A DNA stretch of 17,162 nt from JAEZAF01 sp964395665 (GCA_964395665.1 CAYNDH010000094.1:1-17162), one strand, 5' to 3'. Shown: positions 7,426-15,213, counted from the stretch's first letter. Notes: generated by a model from the sequence alone, not told the origin. Numbers and translations are program-made.

Positions 7426-7431
7426 CTACAA
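7426..7431 (+). promoter_or_regulatory. Candidate -10 box of the nucleotidase gene
   Basis: TACAAT (7426-7431) sits 55 bases before the ATG at 7487 and would start transcription near 7438. No good -35 is visible, which would fit an activator-dependent promoter using the TTAA repeats upstream. The ATG at 7421 precedes the expected transcript, so it is not used. Confidence 0.4.
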
Positions 7432-7486
7432 TCAGGGGAAGTTTCTTGCTTCACCTTTTTTATCGTGTTTCAGTAAGGGGGAAACA

Positions 7487-9106
7487 ATGCGTAGAGTGTT
7501 CTTTTTGATCCTTGTTCTTGCTCTTCTCGCTGTTGGAGTCGTCAGCGCACAGGATGAGGGGCCATTTGCACTCACCATTCTGCACACCAATGACACCCAC
7601 GGATCACACCTGCCCAATAGTGATGGCGATGGTGGTGTTGCACGTCAGGCGGCAGTTGTCAACCAGATCCGTGAAGATGTCGAGAATGTGATCCTTGTCG
7701 ATGGCGGTGACCGCTTCACCGGTACCCTGTTCCACACCGTTTTTAAGGGACAGGATCAGGTGCAGGTCATGAACCTGCTCGGTTACAATGCCATGACACT
7801 CGGCAACCATGAATTCGACAATGGTATCGATACACTGGCCGAATTTGTGACCGGCCTTGAATTCCCGGTTGTCACCACCAACATCGATGTCAGCGAAGAA
7901 CCGGCGCTCGCCAATATCATCGAGCGCACCGCTGTGCTGGATGTCAACGGTCAGCAGGTCGGTGTGATCGGCCTTGTGACGGCTGATACGCCTGATCTGT
8001 CTTCACCCGGTGAACTGGTCAAGTTCAACGCCGATTATGTCGCCGTGGTCAATGAGGCGGCTGCCGAACTGACACAGCAGGGCGTCAACAAGATCGTCCT
8101 CCTGACACATACCGGCTACAACGTGGACCGTGAAGTGATCCCGCAGCTTGAAGGCGTCGATGTGTACGTCGGCGGCCACAGCCACACCCTGTTCAGCAAC
8201 CAGAATGCACCGGCAGCCGATGAGTATCCGATTGCCTTCACCGGCGCTGATGGCAACCCGGTCTATTACGTGCAGGCGGGTTCCAATAATACCTATCTGG
8301 GCCGTCTGGATGTCGTATTCGACGCCGATGGTGTGATCACCAGTGCCGGTGGGGACAGCATCTTCCTGTCACGCTATATCGTGCCGAATGATGATGCACA
8401 GGCCCTGATCGAAGAACTTGATACTGAAATTGCCGACCTGCGCGAAGAGCCGATTGGCGCATCAACCGAGATTTATCTGGTCGGTGACCGCAATGTCTGC
8501 CGCGTGGAAGAATGCACACTGGGCAACCTGATCGCGGATGCCATGCGTGCCGAAACCGGCGCCCAGATCGCCCTGATGAACGCCGGTGGTATCCGTGCCG
8601 ACATCCCTGAAGGTGACATCACACTTGGTGAAGTGCTGACCGTTCAGCCCTTCGGCAACCTGCTCTCGACCTTCGACATCACCGGCGCAGATCTGATCAC
8701 CGCCCTTGAAAATGGCGTCTCCGGCCTGATCGTTGAAGACGGCGTCGTGCCGCGTGACGACCTTGCAGGCCGCTTCCCGCAGGTGTCCGGTATCCGCTTC
8801 AGCTTCGATCCGAATCTGGAACCGGGCAGCCGCATCGTGAGTGTCGCAGTTCTCGGCGAAGATGGCAGCTATGCCGAACTTGATCCCGAAGCCGTTTACA
8901 GCATGACCGCCCTGAATTTCGTCCGTATGGGTGGTGATGGTTACGAGATCTTCAACACCAACGCGATCGCGCCGTATGACTTCGGTGTGGTCGATTACGA
9001 GGCAACCAATAACTACCTGTCCAACCTTGGCACCGTGACCGAAGAAAACACCGGTGTCGAAGGCCGCATCACGATGGAAAACGCCACCGTCGCCCCGCAG
9101 AACTAA
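7487..9106 (+). CDS. Secreted 5'-nucleotidase / UshA-type metallophosphoesterase
   Basis: The protein has 539 residues from the ATG at 7487, which is preceded by AAGGGGG (7475-7481). It hydrolyses nucleotides or related phosphoesters outside the cytoplasm. A signal peptide (1-21, 'FFLILVLALLAVGVVSAQ') precedes the calcineurin-like domain with dimetal motifs 'LHTNDTHGSH', 'VDGGDRF', 'GNHEFDNG', 'LLTHTGYN' and 'GGHSHT'. The C-terminal nucleotide-binding domain begins near 'CTLGNLIADAMR' and includes 'NAGGIRADIPEGDITLGEVLTVQPFGNLL', 'VSGIRFSFDP' and 'MGGDGYEIF'. Both domains are complete and the length is normal. No C-terminal anchor or LPXTG is seen, so the product may be released or held by other contacts. 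A specific substrate (UMP/AMP, UDP-sugar) cannot be read from sequence. Confidence 0.93.
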   Translation: MRRVFFLILVLALLAVGVVSAQDEGPFALTILHTNDTHGSHLPNSDGDGGVARQAAVVNQIREDVENVILVDGGDRFTGTLFHTVFKGQDQVQVMNLLGYNAMTLGNHEFDNGIDTLAEFVTGLEFPVVTTNIDVSEEPALANIIERTAVLDVNGQQVGVIGLVTADTPDLSSPGELVKFNADYVAVVNEAAAELTQQGVNKIVLLTHTGYNVDREVIPQLEGVDVYVGGHSHTLFSNQNAPAADEYPIAFTGADGNPVYYVQAGSNNTYLGRLDVVFDADGVITSAGGDSIFLSRYIVPNDDAQALIEELDTEIADLREEPIGASTEIYLVGDRNVCRVEECTLGNLIADAMRAETGAQIALMNAGGIRADIPEGDITLGEVLTVQPFGNLLSTFDITGADLITALENGVSGLIVEDGVVPRDDLAGRFPQVSGIRFSFDPNLEPGSRIVSVAVLGEDGSYAELDPEAVYSMTALNFVRMGGDGYEIFNTNAIAPYDFGVVDYEATNNYLSNLGTVTEENTGVEGRITMENATVAPQN

Positions 9107-9146
9107 GCGGATCGGCAGCTCGGCGGAATCAATCACACCGTATCAG

Positions 9147-9177
9147 AAAGAGCGCTCCGATGGGGCGCTCTTTTTTT
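9147..9177 (+). terminator. Rho-independent terminator of the nucleotidase gene
   Basis: AAAGAGCGCTCC (9147-9158) pairs with GGGGCGCTCTTT (9162-9173), with one T-G wobble in the stem, around the 3-base loop GAT. Seven Ts (9171-9177) follow. It lies 41 bases after the stop. Confidence 0.9.
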
Positions 9178-9303
9178 GTCCCGCACACTGTGGCTGACGG
9201 GCGGCGTAGGGTTTCCGTCAGCGATCCGTTGACTGTCCGTTGCAGAGCCGTAATCTGTCCGTCACCTACACAAGCGCCGCTTCCGGTATGCTGTAAGGGT
9301 CAC

Positions 9304-9459
9304 ATGAAAAGAAACACCCTGCATCACCCTACTAACAGAACGACCTGGATACCTAAAATCAGCAGTACCTTTATCAACAGAGCGCAGTACATCAGCAATA
9401 CCGGCAGTGCCAGCCAGATCAACTGGATCAGTAGTGTCAGCGATGTCGATGCCGGGTGA
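9304..9459 (+). CDS. Doubtful 51-codon small ORF
   Basis: The ATG at 9304 has a good AAGGG (9295-9299) four bases upstream and a TATGCT (9287-9292) just before it. The frame runs 51 codons (basic start 'MKRNTLHHPT', then Ser/Asn-rich to 'SVSDVDAG') and ends inside a GCCGGG stem. The composition is low-complexity and resembles no family I know. TATGCT is too close to serve as this ORF's -10 with the ribosome site intact. Treat it as possible rather than probable. Confidence 0.2.
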   Translation: MKRNTLHHPTNRTTWIPKISSTFINRAQYISNTGSASQINWISSVSDVDAG

Positions 9460-9577
9460 CTTCATCCCCGGCAGGCATCACCTCACTTCCCCGGTCGTAT
9501 TTCCGTTTCCCCTGCGTTGAATTCCGGTTCAGTTCCCCATTGATCGACAATCCTTTTTTCTACCATCTGCGGCGCGG

Positions 9578-9585
9578 TGTATAAT
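9578..9585 (+). promoter_or_regulatory. -10 box of the acidic TPR gene
   Basis: TG followed directly by TATAAT (9580-9585) gives a consensus -10 box. The -35 region is only a T-run (9554-9559). Transcription would start near 9592 and leave a leader of about 90 bases before the ATG at 9681. Confidence 0.6.
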
Positions 9586-9680
9586 GCCCCTAGCACGCCG
9601 TCACATGGTGCGCACAACGCGGCGTGATACGACCATCACATGCACAATGGATTGCGAAAGACCAGACAAGGGGAGCAGGC

Positions 9681-12600
9681 ATGTCGAGTGAACAGGCCAG
9701 ACAGTTCAGAGAGCGCGGGATCGCGCTGGCAAAAGCACGGCGTACTGCCGAAGCGCGCCAGTTTCTGCAGCAGGCGCTGAGACTCGACCCAGACGATGAG
9801 ACATCATGGCTGTACCTTGCCAGCGTCACCGAAGAGGTCAAGGAACGCCTGCTTTACCTGCGTAAAGTGCTGGAAATCAACCCGCAGAACGAGATGGCGA
9901 TCAAGGCCGTGCGCGTGCTGGGGATCGATCCGCAGCAGCTTCTAAGTACCAGTCAGACTGGCTCCATCAGTCCGGCCACCCCTGCTGCACCTTCAGCGCC
10001 ACCAGACTCTGAAACCAGCGATGATGATTTCGATCAGCCGGGATTCGACACATTCGATGAGGATGACGAGTTCGCTGAATACGATTCCTTCGGTGATGCA
10101 GGTGGTCAGACAGGTGGTCAGACAGGTGGTCAGGCCAGCGGTCTGACGGGCAGCTATACCGACGATCTCCGTGCTGCCATGTCTGATGAAACAGATGATG
10201 ACGAAACTGATGACGACTTCGAACTGCCCGATTATCTGCTGGAACTGGACGATATATCGGACGATGTATCGGACGATGAACCGGATGTGCCGGTGACGCT
10301 GACCAGTGATCTGACAGACGACGAAGAAGACTTCGAACTGCCTGATTATCTGCTGGAACTGGATGATGTCCCGGATGACGTCTCGGGCGACATTTCAGAC
10401 GATGACATCCCGGATTATCTGCGCGATCTCGATGACGCTGATGATAGCGCGTCTGCCGACAGCCCCGCCGGTTATCGGCCATCACTGGATGACGATGACG
10501 TTAACGATGACGACGACGTGTTCGATGACGGCTACGCCGATGAGCTTGGTGCGCTGGACGATGATACATTCCGGCGGGCGGTTTTTGGCAGCGCACTCGA
10601 TGCCGATGATGATGCGCTGGATGATGATGAATACGACGATGATGGTGATGCGTATCAACCGGGCAGCGCCCCTGCTGAACGTCTGCCCATCGCCGCAGAC
10701 GGACAGCCCCGCCTGATTCCACCGCCCCGCGATCAGTCGCGTTTCGGTGTACCGGTGCCGGATCAGGGCTATCTCGGTCAGGTGCTGGAAGCGCTGCCGG
10801 ATATTATCGCGCCCTATACCGCTGCTGAAGAGTCCGCGCCGCCGGTGGAGTGGGTGCGTAAGGAAAAAGGCCGCGCCGGTGAGCGTGACATCTGGGTGCT
10901 GCGTTCGCAGATCGCCGCTGGTGTGGTGGCCGGGCTGCTCGTGCTGGGCGTGGTCGGATGGCTGATCGTGACCAATGTGCCTGAAGTGCGGCGCGTGGTC
11001 TTCGCGGCCACTCGCACACCATCGCTCACACCGTCCAACACGCCGACCTATACACCGGGCTTCACGCCGACGCCATCCGCCACACTGGATACCACCCAGT
11101 TCCCGACCTACACACCGAGCGCGACGATTCCGGCGACCTTCACGCCGCAGGGCAATCTCAATGCGACGCCGCGCCCGACCGAATTACAGGTCCCCGTCCA
11201 GCCGGATCGTGCCGTGCTGGATGGTGCAGCCCTCATCAATCAGGGACAGTTCGCAGATGCGGCGGCGACACTTCAGGCTGACCGCGAATCGCTTGGCGAA
11301 ACCTTTAACCCGAACCCGTACTACTTCGAAGCAGTCGCGCTGGCCCGTGATGGTCAGTTCCGCAATGCGCTGAATGTCATGACTGAAGCTGAGGCCGGCC
11401 TGGATCGTGTCTCATCGGATGATGTCAACCGTTACAGGCCGCTGGTGGATCTCGGTTTCGCTGAGGTGCTGTATGAGCAGGGTGAAGATGCCTATGCCAC
11501 CGGCAGCAATGCAGAGGGCAATCAGCAGATGCTGGCGGCCATCGAGCGACTTCAGTCCGCCATTCAGGGGAACCCGCGTCTGGGGCGCGCCTATGAACTG
11601 ATCGCGATGGCGTATACCAACGTTGGCGAGACATCTGCCGCGATTGATGCGGTAAATGCTGGCCTTCAGTTCCCGGAACTGGCCGACGATGTATCGCTTA
11701 TTCTGGCGAAGGGTTATGCCTATCTGAGTGAAGCGCGGGACTTTGCCGCCCGGGGGGATAATGAAACCGCCCGCGCCCAGTACGAGAGCGCCGATCATGA
11801 AGCCTTTGTCGCCGCTTATCTGAATCCGTATTCAGAAGAAGCCCATCAGCTTCGCATCACCTCTGCGCTGGAACGCGGCGAGTCAGGGCTGGCGGTCCTC
11901 TATACCGATACCTATAACCTGTACTTCCCCAATAATCCGACCATGTTCCGCCTGCGGGGGGATGCGCGTCTGCAGGAAGGCAATATTGATCTGGCGTTTG
12001 CCGCTTATGCACAGGCACTGGAAAGCGGTGAGGAAGTGCTGGCGCTGGTCGATGCGCTGGCCGCCCGTGGTGATCTCTATGTCCAGCAGCGCCGATATGA
12101 TCTCGCCCTGGCCGATTATAATCAGGCGCTTGGTGCGGTGCCGGAAGATGACGCTCTGCGTGCCCGCCGGATGCAGGTGGCCTATCTCGCCGGGGATTAT
12201 GCAATCGTGCTGGAAGATGCACAGGCACTGGCCGGGGCTGACGCGCTGTCCAGCCCACAGATGCGCCTGATGCACGCCCGCGCCCTGATCAATCAGGCGG
12301 GGCGCATCACCCGCACGGGACGCACGCAGGCCAGCACGGATGTCTATGCCGAAGCGCTGGCCCTGCTCGATCAGATCCCGCCCGGCGTGATGTCGCCTGA
12401 AGAACAGGCCTTCGCGGACGAATACCGGGCCGAAGCGCAGTTGGTGCTGGAGAATGCGGAGCCAGCACTGGAAGCGATCAACCGGGCGCTGGAAGCCGGT
12501 GACAGCGGCACGCGCCGTTATCTCCGTGGCCGTATTCTGGAAGCACTGGGGGATGACTCCGCTGCGATCCGCGATTATGAGTGGGTGCTGGCGTGGAACA

Positions 12601-12716
12601 GCATCGTTGGGTTCAGCTTTGCCGATGATGCCCGTGATCGCATCTTCGACGCGCAGGAACGCATCGAGTCACAGGTGACGCCGGAGGCTACACCGGAAGC
12701 TACACCGGAAGATTAG
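9681..12716 (+). CDS. Large TPR membrane protein with acidic 'LPDYL' repeat region
   Basis: The protein has 1011 residues. The start is the ATG at 9681, with AGGGGAG (9669-9675) 5 bases before it; the longer GTG frame from 9624 has no ribosome site. Order: N-terminal TPR-like helices (about 3-85: 'ARQFRERGIALAKARRTAEARQFLQQAL'); Gly-Gln repeats (141-152); a very Asp/Glu-rich stretch (about 105-340) with three copies of a '(F/D)xxPDYLxxLDD' motif (starting near 180, 218 and 242); a TM helix (about 410-433); a Pro/Thr linker (about 437-507); and many TPR units (about 510-1000). The N-terminal acidic half is therefore expected inside the cell and the TPR array outside. TPRs mediate protein contacts; the partner is unknown. 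A scaffold for envelope complexes is a reasonable guess only. The C-terminus ends in Thr-Pro-Glu repeats. Confidence 0.85.
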   Translation: MSSEQARQFRERGIALAKARRTAEARQFLQQALRLDPDDETSWLYLASVTEEVKERLLYLRKVLEINPQNEMAIKAVRVLGIDPQQLLSTSQTGSISPATPAAPSAPPDSETSDDDFDQPGFDTFDEDDEFAEYDSFGDAGGQTGGQTGGQASGLTGSYTDDLRAAMSDETDDDETDDDFELPDYLLELDDISDDVSDDEPDVPVTLTSDLTDDEEDFELPDYLLELDDVPDDVSGDISDDDIPDYLRDLDDADDSASADSPAGYRPSLDDDDVNDDDDVFDDGYADELGALDDDTFRRAVFGSALDADDDALDDDEYDDDGDAYQPGSAPAERLPIAADGQPRLIPPPRDQSRFGVPVPDQGYLGQVLEALPDIIAPYTAAEESAPPVEWVRKEKGRAGERDIWVLRSQIAAGVVAGLLVLGVVGWLIVTNVPEVRRVVFAATRTPSLTPSNTPTYTPGFTPTPSATLDTTQFPTYTPSATIPATFTPQGNLNATPRPTELQVPVQPDRAVLDGAALINQGQFADAAATLQADRESLGETFNPNPYYFEAVALARDGQFRNALNVMTEAEAGLDRVSSDDVNRYRPLVDLGFAEVLYEQGEDAYATGSNAEGNQQMLAAIERLQSAIQGNPRLGRAYELIAMAYTNVGETSAAIDAVNAGLQFPELADDVSLILAKGYAYLSEARDFAARGDNETARAQYESADHEAFVAAYLNPYSEEAHQLRITSALERGESGLAVLYTDTYNLYFPNNPTMFRLRGDARLQEGNIDLAFAAYAQALESGEEVLALVDALAARGDLYVQQRRYDLALADYNQALGAVPEDDALRARRMQVAYLAGDYAIVLEDAQALAGADALSSPQMRLMHARALINQAGRITRTGRTQASTDVYAEALALLDQIPPGVMSPEEQAFADEYRAEAQLVLENAEPALEAINRALEAGDSGTRRYLRGRILEALGDDSAAIRDYEWVLAWNSIVGFSFADDARDRIFDAQERIESQVTPEATPEATPED
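10101..10136 (+). repeat. 12-bp in-frame tandem repeat (GGQT)
   Basis: Three consecutive copies of GGTGGTCAGACA (10101-10112, 10113-10124, 10125-10136, the last ending GGCC) encode GGQT-GGQT-GGQA inside the acidic TPR protein. Near-identical DNA suggests recent slippage expansion, so the copy number may vary between strains. Confidence 0.85.
10215..10388 (+). repeat. 60-bp direct repeat encoding the LPDYLLELDD motif
   Basis: Bases 10215-10274 and 10329-10388 are highly similar and 114 bases apart. Both encode DFELPDYLLELDD followed by an acidic tail. A third, more diverged copy (IPDYLRDLDD) lies near 10404-10434. They repeat a short amphipathic segment in an otherwise disordered acidic region. 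Confidence 0.8.
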
Positions 12717-12781
12717 AACGCATTCCCTTAACGCATCCTTTCAGGGGCAGGTATTTGCTTTTCGGTTGAGATATTTACGGC

Positions 12782-12821
12782 GGACAGGGCGCCATTGCAA
12801 GCAATGCGGCCCTGTCCCTAC
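12782..12821. repeat. Palindromic intergenic element (REP/MITE-like), copy 2
   Basis: Arms of 17 bases (12782-12798 and 12801-12817) pair with two mismatches around an AA loop. The right edge GTCCCTAC (12814-12821) is the complement of the GTAGGGAC that begins copy 1 at position 39. It lies between convergent genes and overlaps the Uma2 stop codon (12818-12820). It may also help end transcription, but it has no T-run. Confidence 0.7.
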
Positions 12822-13369
12822 CTGAACAGGTCCGATGTGATTAACCGTAAGCCGGGAAATATCGTCCCACCGTCGATCACATCATCGCCGATAAAGGCCT
12901 GAATCGTGCGCGGATCGTCGCGCCGATAGCGGTGGATTTCGCCCAGGCCGACGTACGCCACCCAGACTTCTTCTGTCCCCGCCGCCAGATAATCCCGCAC
13001 CTTTTCCAGCGCGACCATATCCGCTTCGGTGATCGTCACACACTCCACCGCGAAATCAGGCGCCCCCGGATACGGCAGGGTGGCGTCGAAAACCTTCAGT
13101 TTTTCTGGCCGCAGAAACGAAACATCCGGAACCTGCGCCAGCTTGACATCAGCGGCGGCTTTCCACAGCACATAATACAATCCACCCGGCAGCACCCGTC
13201 CCATTGGATGACTGGGATGACTGTTCGCTGATTCGCTGTCGGTCTGCGCGGTGGTCTGGGTGGCGGTCTGCGCGGTGGTCTGCGCGTCGAGATGCTGACG
13301 CAGCGCGGCGTAGATATTCCCGGCGACGATGGCCCGAAGAAAGTTGATCGGTGTTGTCTCGATGTCCAT
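12818..13369 (-). CDS. Uma2-family PD-(D/E)XK restriction-endonuclease-like protein
   Basis: The protein has 183 residues. Residues 81-85 (PDVSF), 104-111 (PDFAVECV), 'LEKVRDYLAAGTEEVWVAY' (121-139) and the C-terminal 'IFPGLRLITSDLF' follow the Uma2 (DUF820) pattern, with acidic residues D82, D105 and E109 in the nuclease-like core. The usual 'EVLSP' is 'ECVTI' here, so activity is uncertain. The family is hugely expanded in cyanobacteria and Chloroflexota, with no settled function. A Thr/Gln-rich insert (about 29-43) interrupts the N-terminal part and is coded by duplicated DNA. The ATG at 13369 is preferred because AGGA lies 5 bases upstream. The longer frame (ATG at 13411) has no ribosome site. 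Confidence 0.78.
   Translation of the reverse strand: MDIETTPINFLRAIVAGNIYAALRQHLDAQTTAQTATQTTAQTDSESANSHPSHPMGRVLPGGLYYVLWKAAADVKLAQVPDVSFLRPEKLKVFDATLPYPGAPDFAVECVTITEADMVALEKVRDYLAAGTEEVWVAYVGLGEIHRYRRDDPRTIQAFIGDDVIDGGTIFPGLRLITSDLFR
13241..13282 (-). repeat. In-frame duplication inside the Uma2 gene
   Basis: The 18-mer GGTCTGCGCGGTGGTCTG occurs at 13241-13258 and again at 13265-13282, offset by 24 bases (8 codons). It produces the Thr/Gln/Ala low-complexity insert. The exact repeat points to a recent slippage event. Confidence 0.8.
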
Positions 13370-13475
13370 GTGCGTCCTGTTTTCTCCGTCAAAAGACGGA
13401 CCCACGTTCATCCGCAGGTTCGATTGGATCGGGTTCGGAAAGCGTTAAAGTCAGCATTGATGATTAATATCACGC

Positions 13476-13491
13476 CGGGATCATGATCCCG
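13476..13491. promoter_or_regulatory. 16-bp perfect palindrome, possible operator
   Basis: CGGGATCATGATCCCG is perfectly self-complementary with no loop. It lies 107 bases before the Uma2 start codon in a non-coding region. A perfect loopless palindrome fits a homodimeric repressor site better than a terminator. The binding factor is unknown. Confidence 0.45.
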
Positions 13492-13919
13492 ACAGATGCC
13501 TGTAGAGGATAAAACAGACGATAATGTTGAACAAGAGCCTTGCAAAGCGCCGCAGTAGAATCTCCCTGAACGGATTATGAATAGCATGAAGCATCGTTTG
13601 CACGCTGGCCCGGTTTCAGCGTCATGTCAGTGTCCACCCTGCGATTGTCCCGCTGTTGTGTTAAATCCCTGTGAACAATCTACAGCCGTTTCTTAGCGTA
13701 AAATGGGACTTTTTGCTGTTTGCAAAGTCCTGTTCCTCTGCTATGCTATGGATGATGTAATGCTTAAAAACAGGGCTGTCGTCATTCCAGAACCGAGCCT
13801 GTAACACGTTCGTATTTCCGCTGAATAACCCTCCATTTCTCAAATAGACCAAAACAAAGTTCATACCGATTGATATTTCGTTGTTAAATCGTGATCTGTG
13901 TTACTGTTGAAGGTGAGAT

Positions 13920-13954
13920 GTATACGGTATAGGGTACACCGTACACGGTATACT
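13920..13954. promoter_or_regulatory. 34-bp imperfect dyad overlapping a -10-like box
   Basis: Bases 13920-13953 form an imperfect dyad with perfect GTATAC ends; 13 of 17 base pairs match, and internal GTACAC/GGTATA units repeat. TATACT (13949-13954) overlaps the right arm and could be the -10 of the transcript covering the small ORF at 13984 and the ParB-like gene. An operator overlapping a promoter is the simplest reading, and it is inferred. Confidence 0.45.
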
Positions 13955-13983
13955 CAAACACAACAGTACAGGACGTGATAACA

Positions 13984-14127
13984 ATGCCCATGAGCGGTAC
14001 GAGTGTCAGTGGTACACGGTCTGATCACAGGCCGGTTGTATCCGTTGCAGTGTTTGTACCAGTTGCAGCCTCTGCATCGGTTCCAGCATCTGCACCGCTT
14101 TCACACTGGCTCATGACTTTGAGATGA
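13984..14127 (+). CDS. Possible 47-residue leader ORF
   Basis: An ATG frame of 47 codons begins after a weak AGGA (13970-13973). Its TGA (14125-14127) is 6 bases before the first ATG of the ParB-like gene, so translational coupling is possible. The middle is Val/Ala/Ser/Pro-rich ('VVSVAVFVPVAASASVPASAP') and is coded by degenerate 18-19-base repeats (about 14038-14098). This composition could equally be chance reading of repetitive DNA. No family resemblance is seen. Confidence 0.3.
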   Translation: MPMSGTSVSGTRSDHRPVVSVAVFVPVAASASVPASAPLSHWLMTLR

Positions 14128-14133
14128 CAGGGG

Positions 14134-15213
14134 ATGCAAATCCTTATGACAGATGATGCATCGTTTCAGGCGAATATGCGTGAGGGGATGTCCAAATTTC
14201 AGTCGGCTCGGGTGCGCGCCTTCTGGCAGGAGATGTTCCAGCATCTGCGCGGCCAATCACCCGAACTGCTGAGCTTTGAGGATATCCGCACGCGTTTGCG
14301 TCTGCGTGAAGAGAGTTATCGCGGCCTGATTGATGTCCCGATTGCCAAGATCATCGGCAGCGTGGGCCGCTATCGCGACTTTACCGCCAATTTCCTGCCC
14401 CGCAGCGGCAAGATGATGGAGCGCTGGAGCCGTGTCTATGCACAGGCCAACAGCATGACCGGTCTGCCGCCGATTGAACTGTACAAGATCGGTGATGCCT
14501 ACTTTGTGCGTGATGGCAATCACCGCGTTTCAGTCGCCCGTCAGATGGGATCGACCACCATTCAGGCCCATGTGACGGAACTGCCGACCACGATTGATAT
14601 TCATCCCGGCATGACTGAAGAGCAAATCGGGGCTGCTGCCGCCTATGCCGCCTTCCTTGAGGAAACCCGGCTTTCGAGCACGCGCCCACATCATCAGCCG
14701 ATGATATTGTCGGAAGCGTCACGCTATGCCGATCTGCTGGGGCATGTCTATATCCATCAGGCGTTTCTCAAACAGGTTGAGAAGCGTGACCTCCCATTTG
14801 AAGAAGCCGCTACAAATTGGTACGATAACATCTATCGTCCGGCAGTCACGCTGATCCGCAAGTATCAGATGCTGCACTATTTCGGTGATCGCACGGAAGC
14901 TGACCTGTATCTGTGGCTGATCGAACATCTGCGTGAAGTGCAGGAACAGTACGGTGATGGCACGCGCCGCAAGTTCAGCCATGCCATTGTTGATTTTCTG
15001 GAAGATCGCAACCTACCCGTCCCGGCAGAACTCTATCAAGAGAATGATCAGACACTCGAATTAAGCCGCTCACTGATCGATGAGGCCATGCAGCGTGTGC
15101 AGCAGCATCACTCGGAGCGGTCGGAACGGCATCAGGCTGCACGTCAGGCCGCACGCCATGCCGCAGAACAGTACGCCACGAACTCCGATCTGGGACTGGA
15201 AGATGTGGAATAA
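14134..15213 (+). CDS. ParB/sulfiredoxin-fold-like protein of unknown role
   Basis: The protein has 359 residues and is soluble. A conserved block 'DVPIAKIIGSVGRYRDFTANFLP' (67-89) precedes a ParB/sulfiredoxin-like core (about 112-150) with 'PPIELYKIGDAYFVRDGNHRVSVARQMG', matching the nucleotide-binding GxxR-type turn of ParB N-domains (here G128-N-H-R131). A C-terminal region has 'NWYDNIYRPAVTLIRKYQML' and 'DRTEADLYLWLIEHL' (about 228-267), then a charged His/Ala/Arg-rich tail. ParB-type helix-turn-helix and CTP dimerisation segments are not obvious, so this is not a classical ParB. The G of ATG 14134 follows GGGG directly, so either coupling to the leader ORF or the ATG at 14146 (AGGGG 12 bases upstream) may be used. 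It is followed by the FtsZ-like gene. Confidence 0.6.
   Translation: MQILMTDDASFQANMREGMSKFQSARVRAFWQEMFQHLRGQSPELLSFEDIRTRLRLREESYRGLIDVPIAKIIGSVGRYRDFTANFLPRSGKMMERWSRVYAQANSMTGLPPIELYKIGDAYFVRDGNHRVSVARQMGSTTIQAHVTELPTTIDIHPGMTEEQIGAAAAYAAFLEETRLSSTRPHHQPMILSEASRYADLLGHVYIHQAFLKQVEKRDLPFEEAATNWYDNIYRPAVTLIRKYQMLHYFGDRTEADLYLWLIEHLREVQEQYGDGTRRKFSHAIVDFLEDRNLPVPAELYQENDQTLELSRSLIDEAMQRVQQHHSERSERHQAARQAARHAAEQYATNSDLGLEDVE

Larger units (their letters stand above)
9178..9680. other. Intergenic region between the nucleotidase and the acidic TPR gene
   Basis: About 500 bases without a convincing gene. The stretch 9355-9450 is built from imperfect ATCAGC/AGTACC-type repeats. A stem GCCGGG (9451-9456) / CCCGGC (9467-9472) follows. 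The right end carries the promoter of the TPR gene. A 51-codon frame (9304-9459) is listed separately with low confidence. Confidence 0.5.
13370..13983. other. Long non-coding region with several dyads
   Basis: About 610 bases, AT-richer than its neighbours, without a convincing gene. It holds a Uma2 leader hairpin TCCGTC-AAAA-GACGGA (13385-13400) and a 16-bp perfect palindrome (13476-13491). It also has a stem GGACTTT (13706-13712) / AAAGTCC (13724-13730), a promoter-like TTGCAA (13720-13725) with TATGCT (13742-13747) at 16 bases, and a 34-bp dyad (13920-13953). A small untranslated RNA starting near 13754 is conceivable but not shown. Confidence 0.45.

Noticed and set aside
8462..9136. Long minus-strand open frame of 224 codons over the nucleotidase
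   Set aside because: It lies fully antisense to conserved nucleotidase motifs, has no ribosome site or family resemblance, and is explained by the codon bias of the real gene.
9451..9472. GCCGGG/CCCGGC stem as a terminator
   Set aside because: The 10-base loop is not followed by a T-run, and a strong terminator already exists at 9147-9177.
9624..9680. GTG-initiated extension of the TPR gene
   Set aside because: There is no ribosome site at 9624, and an excellent AGGGGAG precedes the ATG at 9681, where the TPR sequence begins.
10020..10660. Asp-rich repetitive DNA considered as a CRISPR or satellite array
   Set aside because: Units are irregular, in frame, and coded as GAT/GAC-rich acidic protein; there are no evenly spaced repeats with unique spacers.
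13661..13864. Minus-strand frame of 67 codons in the long intergenic region
   Set aside because: There is no ribosome site, no recognisable motif and mixed composition; chance openness in AT-rich DNA is enough to explain it.
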